DNA from: Pseudomonas huaxiensis
GTDB lineage: Bacteria > Pseudomonadota > Gammaproteobacteria > Pseudomonadales > Pseudomonadaceae
Direction: 5' to 3'
DNA length: 64,000 nucleotides
Assembly (NCBI RefSeq): GCF_003231275.1
Contig: NZ_QKVL01000003.1
Location: 248,001-312,000 of the forward strand
Position numbers and translations under genes: made by a program. The notes below the pieces were generated by a model. The model searched no databases. It saw nothing but the letters and a program-made list of their open reading frames with translations, and was not told the origin of the DNA. Positions 35,427 through 45,348 of this stretch are shown piece by piece (position 1 is the stretch's first letter; each line of letters opens with the position of its first letter).

Positions 35427-36611
35427 TCACCTCACCCCAAGCTGCCCCCGCAAGAACCCATACAACCCGCCCGCACTGCGCCGATACCCTTCGGTGCTCA
35501 GGTGAATCAGATCGCCCCGTGCCAATCCGCTCGCCTGCCACTGCAGGATCGAGCACTCGCCGCCCATGAACGCCTGCCAATCCCAGAACAACGCCCCGGA
35601 CGCCTTCGCCACGTCCCGCTGAATGCCGATGATCGCCGGCAGCGGCCCCGGCATCCGCGCCGCGCAGCCCTGGGCATTGCGCTGTTTGATGGAGTCCGGC
35701 GGACCGACCAGCAGCAACACCGCCCGCGGCATCTGCCGGCGCAGTTCGGCGAGGGTGTGGGTCAGTTGCTGGCGGTACTGGTCCAGGTCCAGCCGAGGGT
35801 CGAAGGCCTCGTTGGTGCCGTAGGCCAGAATCACCAGATCCGGCCGCAGCGCCTTGAGGCTCTCCTGCCAGCCGGCCTGCCACTTGTTCATCACTTCCAG
35901 TTGCGCGCCATTGATACCCAGCGCGGACAGGGTCACGCCAGCATTCTTCTGCCCCTGGATATACCAGCCGCCCAGCGCCTCACCCGCCGGCGCCTCGACG
36001 GACAGCTCCAACGGCAGCCGAGCGTTGTTCAGCACCGGACTGAAGCGCCATTGCCCGCCAGTGGCGGCGAGCATCAGGCGACGATCCGGGTTGATGCCGT
36101 CGCGGGCATTCAGGCTGGCATGTTGTTGCGCCTGGTACAGCGCCGAGACCCGGTAACGCTTGTCGTCCGGCTGGCGCGCCTCGATGCGCACCGTGGCCTT
36201 CGACGCCTGGGGCAGCGACAGGTAACCGCCCAGCGGAAACTGCTCACTGTGCTGGTTGCGCGCTGACACCAGTTGCCACTGCGACTCGGCCGCCTTGAGC
36301 ACCACCTGCTCGTAACGGGTGCCGGGCACCGGTGTCGCCGCCACCAGGCCAATCCCGCCATCGCCGTACTCGGCCTGGAACAAGCGGCGCAGCTCGCCAC
36401 TGAAGATATCGGCGGCCGTGTGCGAGTCGCCGAACTGGACGATGTTCACCGGCGCCCGCGCGGCGGAACGCAGCTTGCCGGCCAGCGCACCGAGGTTGCC
36501 ATCGCGGCTGACCGGCGCGGCGCGCGGTACGTCCACCGCCGCCTTCGGGCTGCAACCCGGCAACAGACAACTGAGCACGAGCAAGGCGAAAAAACAGGGG
36601 GCTCGGCGCAT
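35427..36611 (-). CDS. SGNH/GDSL-type lipoprotein
   Basis: A 394-residue lipoprotein with signal and lipobox (LSCLLPGC) and an SGNH hydrolase body: block I VQFGDSHTAAD near residue 60, the block III position AYGTNEAFD, and block V GDLIHLSTEGY with the Asp and His of the triad. A beta-rich insert of about 170 residues lies between blocks I and III. It could transfer or remove acetyl groups on a surface glycan. It starts one base after the stop of the second SGNH gene, in a three-gene unit with an MBOAT acyltransferase. Confidence 0.82.
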   Translation of the reverse strand: MRRAPCFFALLVLSCLLPGCSPKAAVDVPRAAPVSRDGNLGALAGKLRSAARAPVNIVQFGDSHTAADIFSGELRRLFQAEYGDGGIGLVAATPVPGTRYEQVVLKAAESQWQLVSARNQHSEQFPLGGYLSLPQASKATVRIEARQPDDKRYRVSALYQAQQHASLNARDGINPDRRLMLAATGGQWRFSPVLNNARLPLELSVEAPAGEALGGWYIQGQKNAGVTLSALGINGAQLEVMNKWQAGWQESLKALRPDLVILAYGTNEAFDPRLDLDQYRQQLTHTLAELRRQMPRAVLLLVGPPDSIKQRNAQGCAARMPGPLPAIIGIQRDVAKASGALFWDWQAFMGGECSILQWQASGLARGDLIHLSTEGYRRSAGGLYGFLRGQLGVR

Positions 36612-36612
36612 C

Positions 36613-37776
36613 TCAATGTCCCGTCACGGTGGGGCCGGGAAACGCGATCAGCGACAACACCTGGTTGGCGATCAGCTTCTGCCCGGGAATGGTGAAGTGA
36701 ATCCCGTCGTCAGCGCGAGTGCGGAGCTGGCCGCCCTGGCTGTTCTGCACGGTATAGGAAAATTCGTCAGCCCTGTAACCCAGCACGGCGTTGGCCGAAA
36801 CATAGTGCTGGCGGTGCTGCAGCGCCTGCTGCCGGTACAGGCCGCTGAGATAGCTCATCGCCGTGGACAACCGCGCCTGTTGCATGTTTGGCGGACCGAC
36901 CCAGATCACTTGCACGCCATGGGCCTGGGCCTGCTCGAACATCGTGTCGATGCGCTGGCGGTAGGCCTGCTCCCAGGGCGCCGTCCTGAAACGCAGGAAC
37001 GGCTTGCCCTTGCCTTGCGGCATGTCCCACGGATCGTTGGGACCGAGGAACACCACCATCAGACGAATCTTCGGACGCTCCTTCAAGGTCCGGCTCACCG
37101 TCTGCGGCCAGTTGAAGAAGCCCGGATATGCAAGACCAGTACTCTGCCGGCTGAGGTTGACGCTACGAATGCCGTAGCGCTTGAGCAGGGTGTTGGACAG
37201 GTGCGGCGCCACGCCCTGCATCATCGAGTCACCCACCAGAAACACCTCATCACCGCTGCTCAGGGTGACGACCGGCGATGCTGTCGGCACGGGCATCACG
37301 GACACTGGCATTACGGGCGGCGCCTTCACAGCTGGCGGCGCAACTGCGGCGGCGACCACCGGCCTGGCTTTTGCCGGTGGCGGTACGGGTGGCGGCGCAG
37401 GCGTGGGCTTCGGGGCTGTCGTCGCGATGTCCACGGTCACCACCGGCATGTTCGGCGGCAGTTCGACCACCACTGGCGCTTCCACCACGGGCGCTGACGG
37501 TGCTGACGGGGCCTCGGCCAGTTGCTCGCGGAGGCTGTCGACAAAGCGCTCGCGGGCGTCGGCCAACGCCTGATTCAGGTTACCGCCCAGGCGCCACAAC
37601 GTGCTTTGCCCAACACCGGGCAGCTCACAGCTCTGATGGTATTTCTGCTGGCAATACAGGGCGATGGACTGCTGGTTCAGCCAGACCAGCAGCACGCTGG
37701 TCAACAACAGCGCATACAGCACCCGGGCCGCGCCCAGTTGCGTGTTGAACAGGTGTCGAATATCAGAAGCCGGCAT
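36613..37776 (-). CDS. DUF459-like SGNH protein with membrane anchor and Pro-rich linker
   Basis: A 387-residue protein with an N-terminal membrane segment (YALLLTSVLLVWLN), a periplasmic linker rich in Pro, Val and Ala (about 95-170), and a C-terminal SGNH domain with FLVGDSMMQGV, VVFLGPNDPWDM, and the Asp-x2-His pair in DDGIHFTIPG. This is the DUF459 type that partners MBOAT proteins. I chose ATG 37776, which overlaps the end of the MBOAT gene by 14 bases; an earlier start lies deeper in that gene. Confidence 0.82.
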   Translation of the reverse strand: MPASDIRHLFNTQLGAARVLYALLLTSVLLVWLNQQSIALYCQQKYHQSCELPGVGQSTLWRLGGNLNQALADARERFVDSLREQLAEAPSAPSAPVVEAPVVVELPPNMPVVTVDIATTAPKPTPAPPPVPPPAKARPVVAAAVAPPAVKAPPVMPVSVMPVPTASPVVTLSSGDEVFLVGDSMMQGVAPHLSNTLLKRYGIRSVNLSRQSTGLAYPGFFNWPQTVSRTLKERPKIRLMVVFLGPNDPWDMPQGKGKPFLRFRTAPWEQAYRQRIDTMFEQAQAHGVQVIWVGPPNMQQARLSTAMSYLSGLYRQQALQHRQHYVSANAVLGYRADEFSYTVQNSQGGQLRTRADDGIHFTIPGQKLIANQVLSLIAFPGPTVTGH

Positions 37777-39169
37777 AGATGAACCCCGGCACACCCGATG
37801 GCGCGGCGAAGATGACCAGCGCGAGGAACAGCGCCAGCGGCAGCGGATAGAACTGCCACGGCAAGCGGCTGCTGGCGGCGAAGCCCCGGCGCATCAGCAG
37901 CAGCGCCTGTGGATAAATCGCCAGCGCGGCAATGCAGGCCAGCAACAGCGCCCCGGTAGCGCCGGACAAACCGGCGACGGACAGCCCGCCGATGCCGGCG
38001 AGCATATCCAGCGCGCCATCCAGGCTGGTGCTGCGGAAGAAGATCCAGGCGAACGCCACGTAGTGAAACGTCAGCAGCCGCGCCAGCAAATCCGCGCCCG
38101 GCCAGCGCGGCAGCCAGTGACTCGAAAGCTTGTACACCGCCAGCCCGACGCCGTGCAGCGCGCCCCACACCAGAAAGTTCACGCTCGCGCCATGCCAGAG
38201 CCCGGAGATCAGCATGGCCAGGAACATGTTCAGGGTGGCGAACCAGGCGCCGTGACGGTTGCCGCCCAGCGGGATATAGATGTAGTCACGGATGAAGGTG
38301 GACAGGCTGATATGCCAGCGGCTCCAGAACTCCCGCAGGTTGCGCGCGGCATACGGCGCATCGAAGTTGACCGGCAGACGAAAACCCAGCAGCAGGGCGA
38401 TGCCGGTGACCAGATGGGTGTAGCCGCTGAAGTTGAGATAGATCTGCACGCTGTAGCCATACACCGCCAGCAGGATGCGCTCGGCAGAGAAGTTGCCCGG
38501 CGTCTCGAACACCGGGTCCACCCACTCGCTGGCCAGCCAGCCGCTGAGCAGGAACACCTTGGCCACCGCCAGGGCGATCAGCCCGAGGGCACGCTGCGGT
38601 TCCAGCAACTGGCGCATCTGTGGTGGACGAATCTGCGGCAACAGGTGCGTGGCGCGATTGACCGGCCCGGCCACCAGGCTGGGGAAGAACGCCAGGTACA
38701 GCGCAAGGTCTGGCAGCGGAGCAGGCGCCAGCTCGCGGCGGTTGATCGACACCAGATAACTGACCGAATGGAAGGCATAGAAGGAAAAGCCGATCGGCAC
38801 CAGCAACTGCAACACCGGCAGCGAGACGCTCAGGCCAAGTCCCGTCAGCGCAGCCTGCACGCCACCGACGAAGAATTCCTGATACTTGAACCAATAGAAG
38901 CCGCCAAGCACCAGCACCAGGAGCAACAGCGTATTGAAACTACGCCCCGGATAACGCCCCGCCAGGCGCCCGAGCAACCACACCGCCGCCGTGTACCCCA
39001 GCAGCACATAGAGGGCCCACGGGCTGAAACTGAAGACCAGGCCGTAGCTGGCCGCCAGCAACACGGCGTTCTGCAACCGGAGATTCCAGCACAGGCTCCA
39101 GTACAGGGCGAAGAACAGAATGAAGGCGAGACCGAACTCGATCGAAAGAAAGCTCACAACGTAGTCCAT
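37763..39169 (-). CDS. MBOAT O-acyltransferase (AlgI/PatA-like)
   Basis: A 468-residue multi-pass membrane acyltransferase. Family marks: VPIGFSFYAFHSVSYLV, AGPVNRATHLLPQ, REFWSRWHISLSTFIRDYIYIP, and the active-site His in SGLWHGASVNFLVWGALHG. It would carry acetyl groups across the inner membrane to the two SGNH partners, in the manner of AlgI or PatA. The polymer modified (peptidoglycan, exopolysaccharide or O-antigen) is not shown: no polysaccharide genes adjoin it. Confidence 0.9.
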   Translation of the reverse strand: MDYVVSFLSIEFGLAFILFFALYWSLCWNLRLQNAVLLAASYGLVFSFSPWALYVLLGYTAAVWLLGRLAGRYPGRSFNTLLLLVLVLGGFYWFKYQEFFVGGVQAALTGLGLSVSLPVLQLLVPIGFSFYAFHSVSYLVSINRRELAPAPLPDLALYLAFFPSLVAGPVNRATHLLPQIRPPQMRQLLEPQRALGLIALAVAKVFLLSGWLASEWVDPVFETPGNFSAERILLAVYGYSVQIYLNFSGYTHLVTGIALLLGFRLPVNFDAPYAARNLREFWSRWHISLSTFIRDYIYIPLGGNRHGAWFATLNMFLAMLISGLWHGASVNFLVWGALHGVGLAVYKLSSHWLPRWPGADLLARLLTFHYVAFAWIFFRSTSLDGALDMLAGIGGLSVAGLSGATGALLLACIAALAIYPQALLLMRRGFAASSRLPWQFYPLPLALFLALVIFAAPSGVPGFIYAGF

Positions 39170-39303
39170 TACGCAACGACGGGAAGGGCGCGGACACGAC
39201 AGGAACGTCTGGGCGCAGAGCGGCGGCGATTATGGCAGAGAGCCACAAGCCCCCACAACGCAGCGAACGGTGTTCGAATACGACAAAAGAAGCGCCCCCT
39301 GAT

Positions 39304-39332
39304 TTGCCCCCACTGCCCTGCTCTGCTAGTGT
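39304..39332 (+). promoter_or_regulatory. Sigma-70 promoter of xseB-ispA
   Basis: TTGCCC, 17 bases, TAGTGT, 33 bases before the xseB ATG. It lies in the 196-base gap to the divergent MBOAT gene. Confidence 0.5.
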
Positions 39333-39365
39333 CGCGCCGTTCCGACAGCCACCGAGACAGCCGCC

Positions 39366-39608
39366 ATGGCCCGAAAAAAAGCCGCCATCGATTTCGAGCA
39401 ATCCCTCGCTGACCTGCAAGCCCTGGTCGAGCGTCTGGAGAACGGCGAACTGTCGCTGGAAGACTCGTTGACCGCCTTCGAGCAAGGCATCCGCCTGACC
39501 CGTGACTGCCAGGGCGCCCTGACCCAGGCCGAGCAGAAAGTGCAGATCCTGCTGGAGCGCGACGGCGAACTCGCCGCGGAGCCCTTCGACGCGGAACAAG
39601 AACAATGA
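39366..39608 (+). CDS. xseB: Exodeoxyribonuclease VII small subunit
   Basis: XseB (80 residues) binds XseA to form exonuclease VII, which degrades single-stranded DNA from both ends. It has the family pattern [20 protein letters not shown] and [16 protein letters not shown]. It overlaps ispA by 4 bases (ATGA). Confidence 0.94.
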   Translation: MARKKAAIDFEQSLADLQALVERLENGELSLEDSLTAFEQGIRLTRDCQGALTQAEQKVQILLERDGELAAEPFDAEQEQ

Positions 39609-40492
39609 TCAAGGCGTACCAGGACAGTTGCCAGGCCCGTGTCGATGGCGCATTGGAGCATCTGTTCCAACCACCTTCGGTCGAACTGACCCGCCTCTAC
39701 GAAGCCATGCGCTACAGCGTGATGAACGGCGGCAAGCGGGTCCGCCCGCTGCTCGCCTACGCCGCCTGCGAAGCGCTGGGCGGCGCGGCCGAACAGGCCA
39801 ACGGCGCGGCCTGCGCGGTTGAACTGATCCACGCCTACTCCCTGGTCCACGACGACCTGCCGGCCATGGACGACGACGACCTGCGCCGTGGCCAGCCGAC
39901 CACCCACAAAGCCTTCGACGAAGCCTGCGCGATCCTCGCTGGCGACGGCCTGCAGAGCCTGGCCTTCAGCGCCCTGCTCGACCCGCGCCTGAGCCCGCAG
40001 AGCGATGCCATCCGCATCGCCATGGTGCAGACCCTGGCCAGCGCCGCAGGCCCTGCCGGTATGGTCGGCGGCCAGGCCATCGATCTCGGCTCGGTGGGCT
40101 TGAAACTCGACCAGACCGCCCTCGAATTCATGCACCGGCACAAGACCGGCGCGCTGATCGAAGCCAGCGTGCGCGTCGGCGCACTGGCCAGCAACCGCGC
40201 TGGCGAAGCTGAACTGCAGGCCCTGCAACAGTATGCCCAGGCCATCGGCCTGGCCTTCCAGGTTCAGGACGATATCCTCGACGTCGAAAGCGATACCGAG
40301 ACCCTCGGCAAGCGCCAGGGCGCCGATATCGCCCGTGACAAACCGACCTACCCGGCCCTGCTCGGCCTCGACGCGGCCAAGGCCTACGCCCTGGAACTGC
40401 GCGACCAGGCCCTCGACGCCTTGCGGCCGTTTGACGCAGCCGCCGAGCCGCTGCGGGCGCTGGCGCGGTATATCGTCGAACGACGTAACTGA
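39605..40492 (+). CDS. ispA: Farnesyl diphosphate synthase
   Basis: IspA adds isopentenyl diphosphate to dimethylallyl and geranyl diphosphate to make FPP, the precursor of undecaprenyl phosphate and ubiquinone. The 295-residue protein has both Asp-rich motifs: [18 protein letters not shown] and [26 protein letters not shown] binds pyrophosphate. The usual xseB-ispA-dxs order holds. Confidence 0.96.
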   Translation: MIKAYQDSCQARVDGALEHLFQPPSVELTRLYEAMRYSVMNGGKRVRPLLAYAACEALGGAAEQANGAACAVELIHAYSLVHDDLPAMDDDDLRRGQPTTHKAFDEACAILAGDGLQSLAFSALLDPRLSPQSDAIRIAMVQTLASAAGPAGMVGGQAIDLGSVGLKLDQTALEFMHRHKTGALIEASVRVGALASNRAGEAELQALQQYAQAIGLAFQVQDDILDVESDTETLGKRQGADIARDKPTYPALLGLDAAKAYALELRDQALDALRPFDAAAEPLRALARYIVERRN

Positions 40493-40503
40493 CGCGCTGA
40501 GCC

Positions 40504-40583
40504 AATCGCCGGCAACGCCGGCTCCCACAGGTATCGCGTACACCGCTGAACCCTGTGGGAGCTGGCGTTGCCAGCGATGAGGC
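40504..40583. repeat. REPIN of the CGCCGGCAACGCCGG family
   Basis: ATCGCCGGCAACGCCGGCTCCCACAGG and its near reverse complement flank a short spacer between ispA and dxs. Related copies lie at 42580 and 55378. Confidence 0.75.
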
Positions 40584-40682
40584 CCTCGCGCCCAACCGAA
40601 CACTACACCTGGCCCGCTGAATGGGCAGTCACTCCCCAATGGGGTAAACTTCCGCGTCTTCAAACCTATAACGACTCGCCTG

Positions 40683-42578
40683 ATGCCCACGACGTTTCAA
40701 GAGATCCCCCGCGAACGCCCGGTCACGCCGCTGCTTGACCGTGCCGATACGCCAGCCGGCCTGCGTCGTCTGGCCGAAGCCGACCTGGAGAACCTGGCTG
40801 ACGAACTGCGTCAGGAGTTGCTCTATACCGTTGGTCAGACCGGTGGGCACTTCGGTGCCGGCCTGGGCGTCATCGAGCTGACGGTTGCCCTGCACTACGT
40901 CTTCGATACCCCGGACGACCGCCTGGTGTGGGACGTCGGGCACCAGGCTTATCCGCACAAGATCCTCACCGGCCGCCGCCAGCGCATGAACACCCTGCGC
41001 CAGAAAGACGGCATCGCCGCCTTCCCGCGCCGCAGTGAAAGCGAGTACGACACCTTCGGCGTCGGTCACTCCAGCACCTCGATCAGCGCTGCGCTGGGCA
41101 TGGCCATCGCCGCCCGCCTGCGCAACGAGTCGCGCAAGTCCATCGCGGTGATCGGCGACGGCGCCCTGACCGCCGGCATGGCCTTCGAGGCGTTGAACCA
41201 CGCCCAGGAAGTCAACGCCGACATGCTGGTGATCCTCAACGACAACGACATGTCGATCTCGCGCAACGTCGGCGGGCTGTCCAACTACCTGGCCAAGATC
41301 CTCTCCAGCCGTACTTACGCGAGCATGCGCGAAGGCAGCAAGAAAGTGCTGTCGCGCCTGCCCGGCGCCTGGGAAATCGCCCGCCGCACCGAAGAATACG
41401 CCAAGGGCATGCTGGTCCCCGGCACCCTGTTCGAAGAGCTGGGCTGGAACTACATCGGCCCGATCGACGGCCACGACCTGCCGACCCTGATCGCCACCCT
41501 GCGCAACATGCGCGACCTCAAGGGCCCGCAGTTCCTGCACGTGGTGACCAAGAAGGGCAAGGGCTTCGCCCCGGCCGAGGTCGATCCGATCGGCTACCAC
41601 GCCATCACCAAGCTGGAACCCGCCGACAAACCGGCCGCGCCGAAAAAGGCTGGTGGTCCGAAGTACTCGGCGGTGTTCGGTCAGTGGCTGTGCGACATGG
41701 CCGCCGCCGACGAGCGCCTGGTGGGCATTACCCCGGCGATGAAGGAAGGCTCCGACCTGGTGGCCTTCAGCGAACGTTATCCACAGCGCTACTTCGACGT
41801 CGCGATCGCCGAACAACACGCCGTGACCCTGGCCGCAGGCATGGCCTGCGAGGGCTCCAAGCCGGTGGTGGCGATCTACTCGACGTTCCTCCAGCGCGCC
41901 TACGACCAGTTGATTCACGACGTCGCGGTGCAGAACCTCGACGTGCTGTTCGCCATCGACCGCGCCGGTCTGGTGGGCGAAGACGGCCCGACCCACGCCG
42001 GCAGCTACGACCTGTCCTTCCTGCGGTGCATCCCCGGCATGCTGGTGATGACCCCGAGCGACGAAAACGAGCTGCGCCGCATGCTCAACACCGGCCACCT
42101 CTACAACGGCCCGGCGGCGGTGCGCTATCCACGCGGCAGCGGCCCCAACGCCACCATCGAGAACAGCCTCGAACCGCTGGAAATCGGCAAGGGCGTAATT
42201 CGCCGCCAGGGCAGCAAAGTCGCCCTGCTGGTGTTCGGCGTGCAGTTGGCCGAAGCCCTGAAGGTCGGCGAAACCCTCGATGCCACCGTGGTCGACATGC
42301 GCTTTGTCAAACCGCTGGATGAAGCACTGGTGCTGGAACTGGCCGCCGGCCACGACCTGCTGGTGACCCTCGAAGAGAACGCCATCATGGGTGGCGCCGG
42401 TGCTGCGGTCAGCGAATTCCTTGCCCGCGAAGCCGTGCTCAAGCCGGTGCTGCATCTGGGCTTGCCGGACATTTATGTCGAGCACGCCAAGCCGGCGCAG
42501 ATGCTTGCCGAATGCGGGCTGGATGAGGCCGGAATCGAAGATGCGGTGCGCCAGCGTCTGCAACGGCTGGGCCTTTAA
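40683..42578 (+). CDS. dxs: 1-deoxy-D-xylulose-5-phosphate synthase
   Basis: Dxs joins pyruvate and glyceraldehyde 3-phosphate, with thiamine diphosphate, in the first step of the MEP isoprenoid pathway. The 631-residue protein has [17 protein letters not shown], the ThDP motif [15 protein letters not shown] followed by NDNDMSIS, the [12 protein letters not shown] segment of the pyrimidine domain, and [14 protein letters not shown]. It is separated from ispA by a REPIN, so expression may not be strictly coupled. Confidence 0.97.
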   Translation: MPTTFQEIPRERPVTPLLDRADTPAGLRRLAEADLENLADELRQELLYTVGQTGGHFGAGLGVIELTVALHYVFDTPDDRLVWDVGHQAYPHKILTGRRQRMNTLRQKDGIAAFPRRSESEYDTFGVGHSSTSISAALGMAIAARLRNESRKSIAVIGDGALTAGMAFEALNHAQEVNADMLVILNDNDMSISRNVGGLSNYLAKILSSRTYASMREGSKKVLSRLPGAWEIARRTEEYAKGMLVPGTLFEELGWNYIGPIDGHDLPTLIATLRNMRDLKGPQFLHVVTKKGKGFAPAEVDPIGYHAITKLEPADKPAAPKKAGGPKYSAVFGQWLCDMAAADERLVGITPAMKEGSDLVAFSERYPQRYFDVAIAEQHAVTLAAGMACEGSKPVVAIYSTFLQRAYDQLIHDVAVQNLDVLFAIDRAGLVGEDGPTHAGSYDLSFLRCIPGMLVMTPSDENELRRMLNTGHLYNGPAAVRYPRGSGPNATIENSLEPLEIGKGVIRRQGSKVALLVFGVQLAEALKVGETLDATVVDMRFVKPLDEALVLELAAGHDLLVTLEENAIMGGAGAAVSEFLAREAVLKPVLHLGLPDIYVEHAKPAQMLAECGLDEAGIEDAVRQRLQRLGL

Positions 42579-42579
42579 G

Positions 42580-42672
42580 GGCCTCATCGCCGGCAACGCC
42601 GGCTCCCACAGGTTTTGCGAACGCCGCCGAACCCTGGGAGCCGGCGTTGTCGGGACGCCGAATCGCGGCGAC
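42580..42672. repeat. REPIN between dxs and btuB
   Basis: Opens with TCATCGCCGGCAACGCCGGCTC and closes with GGAGCCGGCGTTGTCGGGACG, followed by a second small palindrome GCCGAATCGCGGC. It fills nearly the whole 111-base gap. Confidence 0.7.
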
Positions 42673-42689
42673 AGCAATAGAACTGCCAA

Positions 42690-44564
42690 ATGAAAATCCC
42701 CCGCCTTGCACCACTTCTGCTCTGCCTCCCCACCCCGCTCCTCGCCGAACCGCTGAACCGCGACGCCGCCCTGCAACTCCCTGACGTGGTCATCAGCGCC
42801 AACCGCCAGGTCGAGGACCGCAGCCAGTCCGCCAGCGCCAGCACGGTCTTCACCCGCGACGACATCGAGCGCTTGCAGCCCAGCAACGTCACCGACCTGC
42901 TGACCCGCGTTCCCGGCGTGCAAGTCGCCCGCACCGGTGGCCGCGGCAGCCTGCCGGGGATCTTCATTCGCGGCACCAAGTCGGCCCAGAGCCTGGTGCT
43001 GGTAGACGGTCAGCGCATCGCCAACACCTCGTCCGGCGACAGCGGCCTGCAATACCTGGATATCGGCCAGATCGAGCGGGTGGAAGTGCTGCGCGGCTCG
43101 CGTTCGGCGATCTACGGCAGCGACGCCATGGGCGGGGTGATCCAGATCTTTACCCGCCGCGGCAACGAGCAGAACCTGCACGCCAATATGCGCCTGGCCG
43201 TCGGCAGCCAGCAGACCGTCCAGCGCAGCCTCGGCCTATCCGGCGGCGATGAGCGTACCCGCTTCAGCCTCGGCGCTAGCCTGGATGAAAGCGCCGGCAT
43301 CAACGACACCCGGCAGTCCTACGCGAGCGACAACGACCACGATGCCTACCGCAACCGCTCCGTCAGCCTGAGCCTGTCGCACCAGCTCGGCGAGAACCTC
43401 GAAGTCGGCGCCAACCTGCTGGACAGCCGTGGTCGACGGGAATTCGACAACCCCTTCGGGCGCTACATCGAGGAAACCGGCGCAGTCGTGCCGCAGGCTC
43501 CGTACAGCGATTTCACCGTCAGCAGCGCCGGCACCTGGCTCGCCGCCCAGATCACCGAGCAATGGCACAGCCGCGTGGACCTGGCCCACAGCGAAAACCG
43601 CGACCGCAGCCGCGACAAACTCAGCAGCCAGTCCGACGTGCTCAACACCTACCGCGACGCCATCACCTGGCAGAACGACCTGAGCCTCAACGACCGGCAC
43701 AGCCTGATGCTCGGCGGCGACGCCTATGTCGATCGCCTGCACGCCAACGTGAACTTCGCCGAAGACAGCCGCTGGAACCGCGCGGCTTTCGTCCAGCACC
43801 GCTACCAAGGCGAACACTTCTCGACGGAACTGGGCCTGCGCCGCGACCACAACCAGCAGTTCGGCGGGCAGAACACCTGGAGCGCCAGCCTGACGCTACC
43901 GGTAAACGTCGATAACGATGTGCTGCTGTCCTACAGCGAAGGCTTCCGCGCACCGACCTTCAACGACTTGTATTACCCAGGCTTCGGCAACCCGAACCTC
44001 AAGCCGGAACGCTCGAAAAGCTACGAGCTGCAATGGCGCAGTCGGTTGAGCGAGGACAGCCGCCTGGAAACCTCGCTGTACCGCACCGACCTGCGCGACG
44101 CGATCATCTTTCGCGACATTCCCTACAACGTCAGCCAGGCGCGGATCATCGGTTTCGAAGCTGCGCTGAAGCAGGACTGGGACGGCTGGCAGAGCCAGTT
44201 GGCCGTGGCCCTGATGGACCCGCGCGACCGCGACAGCGGCCACACCCTGGAGCGCCGTACGCGACGCACCCTGAGCCTGGATCTGGACCGGCAGTTCGAC
44301 CGTCTTGGCCTCGGCGCATCCTGGCAGGCGGTGAGCAGCAGCTACGCCGACGACAAGAACCAGCGCCAGCTCGGCGGCTACGGCCTGCTGGGTGCGCGGG
44401 CCAGTTGGCGGCTGACGCCGGAGATTCGTCTGGAACTGAAGGCCGACAACCTGCTGAACAAGGACTACGCCCGCGCCCAGTACAACCACCTCGGCACGGA
44501 CTACGGCTATCGCGAGGAAGGCCGAACCTGGCTGCTGGCGATCAACTGGACGCCGGCGCTGTAG
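42690..44564 (+). CDS. btuB: TonB-dependent receptor, BtuB type
   Basis: A 624-residue outer-membrane receptor for cobalamin or a related compound. Signal peptide about 1-19, a TonB-box-like LPDVVISA, then the plug (TVFTRDDIERLQPSNVTDLL, VLVDGQRIANTSSGDSGLQ, GSRSAIYGSDAMGGVIQI), and a barrel with GFRAPTFNDLYYPGFGNPNL. The last residues, LAINWTPAL, end in Leu rather than the common aromatic. Its 3' end overlaps the 3' end of the btuF-like gene by 23 bases on the other strand. A B12 link is supported by that neighbour and by the B12-dependent EutBC in this window. Confidence 0.87.
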   Translation: MKIPRLAPLLLCLPTPLLAEPLNRDAALQLPDVVISANRQVEDRSQSASASTVFTRDDIERLQPSNVTDLLTRVPGVQVARTGGRGSLPGIFIRGTKSAQSLVLVDGQRIANTSSGDSGLQYLDIGQIERVEVLRGSRSAIYGSDAMGGVIQIFTRRGNEQNLHANMRLAVGSQQTVQRSLGLSGGDERTRFSLGASLDESAGINDTRQSYASDNDHDAYRNRSVSLSLSHQLGENLEVGANLLDSRGRREFDNPFGRYIEETGAVVPQAPYSDFTVSSAGTWLAAQITEQWHSRVDLAHSENRDRSRDKLSSQSDVLNTYRDAITWQNDLSLNDRHSLMLGGDAYVDRLHANVNFAEDSRWNRAAFVQHRYQGEHFSTELGLRRDHNQQFGGQNTWSASLTLPVNVDNDVLLSYSEGFRAPTFNDLYYPGFGNPNLKPERSKSYELQWRSRLSEDSRLETSLYRTDLRDAIIFRDIPYNVSQARIIGFEAALKQDWDGWQSQLAVALMDPRDRDSGHTLERRTRRTLSLDLDRQFDRLGLGASWQAVSSSYADDKNQRQLGGYGLLGARASWRLTPEIRLELKADNLLNKDYARAQYNHLGTDYGYREEGRTWLLAINWTPAL

Positions 44565-45348
44565 CCAGCGTTCGGCACAGCTTCGCCGTGGCTTCGATCA
44601 TCTGACCACTGGGGCGCTCCAGGCCCTTGTCCGGCACCCGCAGCAACTGTCCGGCGCGAACCGCCGAGAGCTGCGACCAGCTTTTCCAGGCGGTCAATTG
44701 CGCCGCGTCACTGGCAAGGATCACCTGCGGATCGCGCAACAACACGCTTTCGATACTGACCTGCGGGGCCGGCAGTTGCAGGTCGTCGAACACATTGCGT
44801 GCACCACAGACCTTCAAGGCATCGCTGATGATTTGCCCGGCACCCACGGTGTACAGCGGCTTGTCCCAGACCTGGTAGAACACTCGCAATGGTTGTTCGC
44901 GACGGTACTGAACGCGCAGCGCCTGTAGCCGGTCGCGCAATTGACTGGCGTATCGACGGGCAACGTCGGCCCGGCCCAGCCGCTCGCCGATGGCTTCGAT
45001 CTGCGCGATCAGGCTGTCGAGGTCGTGGGGTTCGGCGGTGTACAGCGGGATGCCAAGGCGCTCGAGCTGGGCGCGTTGGGCCGGTGGCACGCTGGCGGGC
45101 CAGAGCAGGATGAGGTCGGGCTTGAGGCTGAGCAGGCGTTCCAGGTCGAGTTGCCCGTAACGCCCCACCGAAGGAACCTGCGCCAGGGCCGCCGGGCGTT
45201 CGCCGGCATTGAGCACGCCCACCAGCAGATCGGCGGCCTGCAGTTCAACGACGATTTCCGTCAGCGAGGGCGCCAGGCTGACCACCCGTGGCGCGGCTGC
45301 CAGTGGCCAGGCGAACACCAGCGCCACCAGCAACAAAAGCGCGCGCAT
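44542..45348 (-). CDS. btuF: Cobalamin-type periplasmic binding protein
   Basis: A 268-residue exported protein of the BtuF/helical-backbone family. Signal peptide (LLLLVALVFAWPLAAA) is followed by RVVSLAPSLTEIVVELQA, GRYGQLDLERLLSLKPDLIL and, near the C-terminus, VRAGQLLRVPDKGLERPS. The permease and ATPase (BtuC, BtuD) are not adjacent. ATG 45348 shares one base with the stop of the upstream membrane-protein gene. A longer open frame upstream lacks a signal peptide. Confidence 0.82.
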   Translation of the reverse strand: MRALLLLVALVFAWPLAAAPRVVSLAPSLTEIVVELQAADLLVGVLNAGERPAALAQVPSVGRYGQLDLERLLSLKPDLILLWPASVPPAQRAQLERLGIPLYTAEPHDLDSLIAQIEAIGERLGRADVARRYASQLRDRLQALRVQYRREQPLRVFYQVWDKPLYTVGAGQIISDALKVCGARNVFDDLQLPAPQVSIESVLLRDPQVILASDAAQLTAWKSWSQLSAVRAGQLLRVPDKGLERPSGQMIEATAKLCRTLATAPASS

